Shown: positions 57,211 through 64,000 of the stretch, piece by piece
How positions within the stretch are numbered: position 1 is the stretch's first letter
How the letters are laid out: the number at the start of each line of letters is the position of its first letter
Source of the DNA: Blattamonas nauphoetae
Lineage: Eukaryota > Preaxostyla > Oxymonadida
Reading direction: 5' to 3'
NCBI GenBank assembly: GCA_033064195.1
Contig: JARBJD010000013.1
Location: 62,001-126,000 of the forward strand
DNA length: 64,000 nucleotides
Translations under genes and position numbers: made by a program
Notes under the pieces: model-generated
What the model was told of the DNA's origin: nothing
Database searches by the model: none
The model's input: only the letters and a program-made list of their open reading frames with translations

Positions 57211-59697
57211 CAGGGTTCTGATTTGATCCCACTGATCCCACGCTTTTTTGATCCCACCAAATTCCTGCTTTATAATTTCCTTTCATTTCACTATATTTCA
57301 ACATATCACTATCATATTATCCATAAATATTTGAAATGAGAATTAATTCTCTATAGAGTAAAAATATCTGAACACAATACATTTTGATGTCATGATCGAG
57401 TGAACTTGGGCGTTCCGAGCTCGACAGGCATGAAGAATCGAAGAGGAAGTGGAACGGATCCAGCTGAGTGCGAGAGGTGACTGCATTGTCCAGTTTGAGG
57501 TGGTGAAGTTGTGTTGACCTGTCGTCTTGTTGGGGAGAAGCCTGGAAACAGTACGGTGATGACATTGGTGATTATCAGGCGTAGAGTGTGTATTGGACGG
57601 ATGGAAGTTGAGTGGGTGGCGTGAACGTCCGTAGGAGGTTGTATAATATTAACAATTCGGCAAGAGCTGAACAATGCCTATTTCCTGTCGTCGAGAACGA
57701 CAAACGCATAAAAACAACTCGAAAAACGTCAAAAGATTGTCAGAAACAATCAGATGACATTTTCTGTACGATTCGGATCAGCTTCGTGCTCACGCCCTTG
57801 TGTCGGGAATAACTAGAATATCAACTCGATTTGGGGGGCGTCACTTGAACGGTGATGGCCGCTTCAAATTGGAGGAGAAGCCGGTCAGGAGGTGCGGCGG
57901 GAGGATGTATGAATGTCGAGCCAGGGAATGTGATCTTCAACTTCATTTTTGTCTGCTATATCCCATTTCTTTTCAGTTTTCCAGTTCCTTCGAAGAGTAT
58001 CTTCACGACTTCTGAGGACAGCAGGACGAATGCATGTTCAGGTTTGAGTGGAGACGGGAATATCATTCACTTGATGTTGAAGAGGAGATTGATGAAAATG
58101 GATCTTGTCGACGATGGTACGTGAGAGACACTTGTAGGAAATGACTGAGATGGTATCCACGACGGATCTTATGTCTGTGATTGTTGTCGAGAGAGATGGA
58201 GTGGCTGCGCGAGAGGGATCGATATGAGACCGACGAGAGAATCGAGTTTTCTCGAACCCTACAAAAACTTCAAGTACTGTGAATGTATGAAAGATGATAC
58301 CGAGACCTCGGAGAGAGTGGTAGCGAGCATAATGACAATTTCCAGTCCACCAAGTTGTTCTGAGAGAGAGGGAGAAGTATGGATTAGAAAACGAGAAAGA
58401 CAAAAGGGAATCAGAAATCGAACAATTCTGAGGAACAATGAAGGGATCAAGTCTCAATAAGGAAAGAGATCACACCGACAAACTATTCATCGAGATCAGC
58501 CATTGTTATGTTCAGTTGGTCAATGATTAGCACAAGGGTGATCATCTGTGATTTCCGTGGAATCTGTGAATCGATGAAATGGCGAGAGAGCGTATTCAAA
58601 TGTGATTGACAAGATGCATTTTGTGTCGAAGTCGAACAGTTGCTTCACGTTCTGTCTCAGGTCTGGTGGGAGGACTATGAGTTGCAATCGGAGACTGGAA
58701 TTGAATCGAGAGGAAATAGTGAACCTTGCTGACGTGAATTAGCATCAAAAAACCGAATGTGATGAAGTGGCCTGAACGACCGCTGAGATACCACAAAGAG
58801 GGTTGAATGGTCAATATACCTGATCATTGACGATTTCCTTTGGATGTTTTTGTTGGGATCGGTATCAGTTCGAGTCTGAAGTGTGTGAGAGAGGGGATTG
58901 TGTGACCGTTTTCGAGAGATAGTGGTTTCAGACGACAAACTATCCATCAAGCAGCGTTAAACGACAGATCATCAGTTGGAAGGAAGGTGAGATGTTGAGA
59001 GACGCGATACTGGTCGTTTGTGAAGTTATAGTGGGTGGTTGAAGATGACATCTCATGTAACTGAGATCAATCGAAAACATGGAGGAAGAATGAGAAGAAT
59101 GAAGTAACAATAAGAAATGGAGACGAGATGTTGGCTGCTTCTGAGCGGCAGAGCAAGCTCTGACCACTGGAACATCATATGACTCACAGTTGAGTGATTC
59201 AGCGGAGGAGACATAAATAGTCGAAGTGAAGTCACTATATGCATGTTGAAAATGGCCTGGAAAGGTTGGAGATGTCTGTGTGGAGGAGATCTGTGAGAAA
59301 AAATGATACGGTTGAGTTTTGAAAAGAATGGCGAGGGAGAAATTGCAATAAGAAGAACGATAAGTGGTGTGGATCGTATCTGATGATTGTCGGAAAAGGG
59401 AGAGGGAAATATTCAAATTTGGTGGGATAAAGGAAAAAGGAATCGTGAATCATGAGACTTTTGAATAAAAATGTTCATGGGAATCACAGGATGAATTCAA
59501 ACAGGTTCATTTGATGGTTTACTTGAATATGCATGTGAAAAATGATGATTAGGAGAATTAGCGAGGGTCAAAAGTGAAACAGTTTGAGAGCGGATTCGAT
59601 GAGCCCATTTAGGCGAAATGACCCCACCCAAAAAGTGGTCCCGTGGGGTCAAATGTACTCAGCTTTACCTAAAATGGTCGGACCAATCAGAACCCTG
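57211..59697. mobile_element. Non-autonomous hAT element D2, 2487 bp, inserted in the Polinton
   Basis: Ends CAGGGTTCTGAT and its inverse, exact 8-base duplication CACATTTG at 57203-57210 and 59698-59705. About 150 bases at the left and 80 at the right match MITE D1; the roughly 2.2 kb between is unrelated, with no transposase signature. Minus-strand open stretches (57390-57674, 58940-59416) have no recognised identity. The interior may be captured host sequence. Confidence 0.9.
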
Positions 59698-59705
59698 CAC
59701 ATTTG

Positions 59706-60850
59706 TTCGAGCCTCGATGAACAGAGCCATTGCGAACGATGATCTTGACTTCATTCTACCTCACACAAAACAAATCCCATTCGGAGGAAGATCATTTCAG
59801 GATTGGTACGATGAGTATTCTCACAGATGGAGTGCTGCACATCCGAGGAAAATCCAGAGAGAAAAAGGAAGTGACAGAATGAGAATTGATCCACCAACGA
59901 TTCCTAAAACAACAGAGACAATTGTGAATCCTTTTCGATCAAAAATGCAATTCATGTCCAAAGACATCACTGGAGATCCACATCATTTATCAGACAGAAA
60001 GGTTCCTCAGAATTGTGACAGACTCTACTTTTCTCCCAAGTTTGGATCATGGGAAATTGATCTCATTTTTATCCAATCACCAACGTCGAAAACAGTTCTT
60101 CAGATCTACCTCTTCGCAATTAACATCAACACCAAATACTTGGTAGTAATTCAGGTTCTGGATCAATCATGGAGTAAAGTCAAGACGCCAATCAATGACC
60201 TGATTAATCATCGTGGTGTTCAGGTGAATAACGTTCGAGGTGATGGAGAAGCAGCATGGACAAGTGAAGCAACAAAGGTCTTTAGAAAGCACAAGGTCAG
60301 TACTTATTTCACAAGCTCACCATTCACAAATCACAATCGAATTGTCGATCGAGTGATAAGAACAATCAGAGATGGATTCAAAGATCATGCAATACAAATG
60401 GCAAATCATTCATTGATGAATCAGATGGTGGAATACTACAACATGACTCCACATCGAGCGTACTGGAACAAGTTCACTCCAGAGCAAGCACAAAACAATC
60501 GCGAAATTGAAGCACTGCATATAGCCCGCTGTGAAGAGCAATTGAAGAATATCCAACGACAGCAGACGACACAGATGTTATGGAAATACAAACCAGGAAA
60601 CATTCTGTTGATTCACCTTGATTTGAACAAGACTGTTGCTAAGTTTCAGAAGAAACGTAGACAGTTTCAATTCGTGGGGAAATTCATTGAATATAAACAC
60701 GGTAATGTAGTAGCTACACTATTGAATGGTCTCACATGTTTATCAAAAGTTGTCTACGTTCCAATTCAGCACACCAAGTTCCATGCAGACTCAATTGATG
60801 ATTTAACTCCAGAGTTCATTGCTGTGTTTAATTTGGCGTCGTTTCAATAA
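59706..60850 (+). CDS. Polinton retroviral-type integrase (fossil element part)
   Basis: Shows an rve-type core beginning WEIDLIFIQ, with VRGDGEAAWT and VIRTIRDGF blocks, and a C-terminal chromodomain-like or SH3-like tail (WKYKPGNILLIHLD). A defining gene of Polintons, catalysing their insertion. Confidence 0.8.
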
Positions 60851-60877
60851 TGTTTCTGATATTTTTATGTCACTTAA

Positions 60878-61309
60878 ATGACATCACTGAAAATATTAGA
60901 ACCATTTGATCCTGAGCAGAAAGAGTTCACGAACATCCCCAACTTTCAGAGATACTTGGAGAAGAATAGAAAAGAACTAAATGAGTATACAACACAGAAA
61001 CTAAATAGGATGATCCAAATTGACGGATGTCGAATAACAAAAAGAAGAGGTGAGATAGCACTGAGGAAACGACTTTCTGATGCTTCCACTCCTCCGAATT
61101 CACTCTCGATTGACCAAAGATTATCCGACATTGAAGAATCAATTCGAACGTTGACAGATACTCTCAGCATGAGACTTCGAAGTCTTGACGAGACCATTGG
61201 GAATTTGATTCAAGAACGAACGGACCCTTCTGATTTGTGCATCTTGGATGATCTCATTCAATGCTACTCCATCTGTATTGGATCGAAGAATGATTGCTTC
61301 ACATTTTAG
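60878..61309 (+). CDS. Small Polinton protein with coiled coil (fossil element part)
   Basis: 143 residues; residues about 85-125 form a heptad-like region (RLSDIEESIRTLTDTLSMRL). Unidentified. Its end meets the oppositely oriented ATPase gene. Confidence 0.5.
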   Translation: MTSLKILEPFDPEQKEFTNIPNFQRYLEKNRKELNEYTTQKLNRMIQIDGCRITKRRGEIALRKRLSDASTPPNSLSIDQRLSDIEESIRTLTDTLSMRLRSLDETIGNLIQERTDPSDLCILDDLIQCYSICIGSKNDCFTF

Positions 61310-61981
61310 TTTTCGTTGATAGACATTCCAGAAGTGTCGAATATCAATCGGTGAGTTCAACTGAGGATAGACTCTACTGATTAGTTCTTTGTTGAAGCCT
61401 CCAAAAATCCTCATTGAATCAATGTTTGACTTCATGTCTGCTGACAAACTGAATAGCTCATGTATCGTCAGAAAGAAAGTGAACTTTGGCTGTCGATTCT
61501 CCTATAATAAGTCTATCATTGTCATTCTATTTTTGGATGTTCTTTGTTCGCCAAGAATTCCACGACAGTCATCCAAGAGTTTAATCGTTTGGAGATTCTT
61601 CACTGAGAAATCACCGATGTAAAGTGAGTCAAAGAGATCCTCCCTGCATTCATCAGTAATTCTATCTTGCCACTGGTTGTCTATGATCTCATCATACGCA
61701 GCTTTTGATTCAGAGAGTTCTCACAGAAACGGAAGTGCATCATCGTATTTGACTTTCACATCCGGAACGTTCAATATTGGTTTGATTTTGTCGAAGGTTG
61801 GATCAATGTTCTTATCAGTGACGAAGACGAACAAGTGAAAGAGTTCATTTCTAACTTGAACATTCTGGAGCTTGGCAACCTCTCGAAGAGCATTGACTGT
61901 TTTTCCACTTCCTCTATTTCCAACGAGGACATTCACACTATTGCGATTGAAAATTAGGTCGGGATGAATCTGTGATTGCAC
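61310..61981 (-). pseudogene. Polinton packaging ATPase (fossil)
   Basis: FtsK/HerA (A32-like) ATPase recognised from the Walker A region VLVGNRGSGKTVNAL near its start and downstream helical segments (FGGFNKELI). It would pump DNA into capsids in the family. Broken. Confidence 0.75.
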
Positions 61982-62123
61982 TTCATGAGAAACATTCCTA
62001 TTTGATGCTTCACTGAATTATGCATTCGCATAAGCTGTAAGCGATAATAGAGATTTGTTCATGTAAGATTTAACTCTAATTGAAATATACTTTTGGTTTT
62101 TTTATTTTGTATGAAAACACACA

Positions 62124-62489
62124 ATGTCACAAAAGATAGTGTACGTTCAACCACAAAGAAAAGCACAAGCGAAGAAACCAAAAATGAGATACGGACCAGA
62201 GACTCAAGCAGCATTGAAACGAATCTTTGCTGAGGATGACATTCAAACCAGACGCAATGATGCTCTGTGTAGTCTTCCATCAGCACGTGAGAATATTCCG
62301 AGAACTAGACGAAATTGGACTGCGAAAATAGAAGAATATGGACAAGGTCCTGAAGTGATGGTGTACGATCATGAGCAGACCTTCGATACGGATCAAACTG
62401 ATCACAGCTTTTTTGATGACACCTTCTTTTCACCGTTCACTTCACTTTACTTGTTTTTGTGGTATTGCCTTGTTCATTTTAGCATGTGA
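62124..62489 (+). CDS. Polinton small ORF, unknown (fossil element part)
   Basis: About 120 residues, basic N-terminus (RKAQAKKPKMRYGPE) and a hydrophobic segment near the end. Could be a structural or core protein; unidentified. Confidence 0.4.
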   Translation: MSQKIVYVQPQRKAQAKKPKMRYGPETQAALKRIFAEDDIQTRRNDALCSLPSARENIPRTRRNWTAKIEEYGQGPEVMVYDHEQTFDTDQTDHSFFDDTFFSPFTSLYLFLWYCLVHFSM

Positions 62490-62639
62490 AGAGACAATAG
62501 TAGTTCAACAGTTCGTTATTTCGTCATTTTTGTCAATTCTCTCTCTATTTCCACCAATTTCATGTTCTCAAAAACAAAAGAGGTCACAAAAGTGAAGGAA
62601 CAAGTGATGAAATGTTCGATTGATTGAGATTAAACAACA

Positions 62640-63255
62640 AACGAGACAGTTTTTGAAGCTCCTAAATAGGAGGTTGATCAGACCCCAAATTTGTGGAGTC
62701 TGGTCGGCAGATCACAGATATAGCCGTGTGATCAGACTGTATCGAAGGTCTGATTTTGAGACTGGAGATCTGATTGCAGTCAATGGTGCCATGCTAACTC
62801 CATACACTCATGAAGAAAGCTGTTGGTGATCACATGTCAAACATATTCGGAATAACTCGTGCAAATCGAAGCAATCTAGCTGATTCCAGCAATAATGTGT
62901 TAGACCATATGGTGGTCAATTCTATTCATCCAAAACTGCAGCATTGATGTGGAATCAGTGGCTTGTTGATCATGTGGAGAACTACGATCCCAGTATGAAA
63001 CAAAAGAAAGCCTTCAAGGCACAGATTCATCCAGTGTTTCTCCAAATGATCACTCCAGACTCAACTTTCTTAAAAGAATACTTCAATCACTATTCAGATG
63101 ACATATCGACACCTTGTAATGAGCTGGCATTCAAAGCATTCCAAACAAGAACAGATGATGATATCGATCAATTCCAATCTGAAATGCCTGGATACTGTCG
63201 ATTTGCACAGGTGGACAGTTCTGGAATGGGAGATATAGATCGAGCAGAAATGTGA
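62640..63255 (+). pseudogene. Polinton ORF pieces, unknown (fossil element part)
   Basis: Two open stretches in this interval are plausibly coding but no family was recognised. By position they may be structural genes. Broken. Confidence 0.35.
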
Positions 63256-63298
63256 ATTTAAATACATTAATATATATTTTTTATTTTTATAGAAAGTG

Positions 63299-63793
63299 AT
63301 GCAACCAATTCTATGTTGTCAATTTACACAACACCCAAGTTCTTCAGAACCAACATCAATCACCAACAATGTCATCATCGACAATAAAGGATCCAATTCC
63401 GGAAGATCAAATAGTGAGCAAAGTGCTCATGTGGAGCTCGAAAATGAACGAGGTGAATATGATCTACCATTGGAGACATATCCATCAGCACCAATCCAAA
63501 GCCGTTCAATTCCACTTCGAGAATATACATCAAACATTTCAGCATTCAAAGATCAACTATTGCTCGTCTACAAGAATGCATTCGCTTGCGAAAAGAAACT
63601 ATTGAATAACCTCATTGAACCATCAAAGAAACTGATCACAAACCATTGTGCTTTATATGCTCTCATTGCGACACACACCGGAATCAATGATGTGGTGATT
63701 GAACTGGATGATTTGTCAACAAAATGTTCATACATTCATGCTCTCCCCATGTTTAGAACCATTTTCAAGATCCTGGTGGAGGAAAAGACATGA
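63299..63793 (+). CDS. Polinton ORF, unknown (fossil element part)
   Basis: 165 residues from ATG 63299, polar N-terminal half and helical C-terminal half. No family recognised. Confidence 0.4.
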   Translation: MQPILCCQFTQHPSSSEPTSITNNVIIDNKGSNSGRSNSEQSAHVELENERGEYDLPLETYPSAPIQSRSIPLREYTSNISAFKDQLLLVYKNAFACEKKLLNNLIEPSKKLITNHCALYALIATHTGINDVVIELDDLSTKCSYIHALPMFRTIFKILVEEKT

Positions 63794-63938
63794 GTATCGC
63801 CTACAATGAAGCATACAACACTATTCTCAATTGTGACATTTCTCTAACAAAGACAATACCCCGTTCGGGCAGAAATCTCTTCTGAGATTATTTCCTCGCT
63901 AAAATTATAAATGAATTGTATTTTTAATTTTTACATAA

Positions 63939-64000
63939 ATGGCACCAGGAAATTTCAACAAACACAAAAATATCGGCAAACAATTCTTTCAATTCATCAA
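63939..64000 (+). CDS. ORF start running off the window (Polinton)
   Basis: ATG at 63939 opens a frame (MAPGNFNKHKNIGKQFFQFI) that continues to the window end. By position it may be another Polinton structural gene. Confidence 0.35.
   Translation, partial: MAPGNFNKHKNIGKQFFQFI

Larger units (their letters stand above)
52400..64000 (+). mobile_element. Polinton (Maverick), fossil, running off the window end
   Basis: A large virus-like DNA transposon. Parts in order: protein-primed family B DNA polymerase (about 52560-56430), an unidentified protein (56424-57210), retroviral-type integrase (about 59700-60850), a small coiled-coil protein (60878-61309), packaging ATPase on the opposite strand (61310-61981), and further ORFs to the window end. 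No terminal repeat was found; the left limit is approximate. A non-autonomous hAT element (57211-59697) is inserted. Broken, roughly half a dozen or more breaks, though long stretches remain open, so it is probably not very old. Confidence 0.85.

Noticed and set aside
1-64000. Alternative genetic code with TAA or TAG read as glutamine, known in some oxymonads
   Set aside because: The long genes end at single TAA or TAG codons and have none inside their open stretches.

Overview
The window looks like nuclear DNA of a protist with the standard stop codons, very short spliceosomal introns (33-39 nt) and a heavy transposon load. Very long secreted parallel beta-helix proteins ending in a membrane span and a degenerate kinase domain, plus large helical-repeat proteins, fit a metamonad such as an oxymonad of the Blattamonas type. 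That placement is inference from remembered gene families, not a database result.

Layout. 2-5244 (+): the 3' part of a beta-helix gene, split by a 1.39 kb fold-back element (143-1528). 5528-11128: a 5.6 kb hAT transposon with a broken transposase and about 3.4 kb of unrecognised internal DNA. 11156-11754: a fold-back element of family B. 11836-14655 (-): an intact 939-codon helical-repeat gene. 14823-15814: a fold-back element of family C. 16539-27306 (-): a paralogue of the first gene, a giant receptor-like beta-helix/pseudokinase gene (about 3265 codons once inserts are discounted) carrying two hAT-type MITEs (21628-22061 and 22728-23248) and one frameshift near 24.6 kb. 28075-29040 (+): a second helical-repeat gene with a probable 39-nt intron.

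From 29.7 kb to 52.4 kb the DNA is almost wholly transposons: a three-level nest (family B fold-back holding a pogo-like element holding a family A fold-back, 29720-32460), a 777-bp inverted-repeat element, a broken DIRS-like tyrosine-recombinase retrotransposon (about 33.95-38.84 kb) carrying a 2.3 kb TA-flanked insertion, several pogo-like transposases, hAT fragments and MITEs. From about 52.4 kb to the window end lies a broken Polinton (DNA polymerase B, integrase, packaging ATPase, further ORFs), into which a 2.5 kb non-autonomous hAT element (57211-59697) inserted.

Main points of interest: (1) three different transposable elements sit inside the two beta-helix genes with clean target-site duplications, and discounting each leaves the frame open; two of them, from unrelated families, occupy essentially the same codon of the two paralogues. 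(2) Three diverged pogo-like transposases appear to share a 33-37 nt intron at one homologous position. (3) The MITEs of 521 bp, 562 bp and 2487 bp share both ends and 8-bp duplications, so form one hAT family. No tRNA, rRNA or CRISPR array was recognised.
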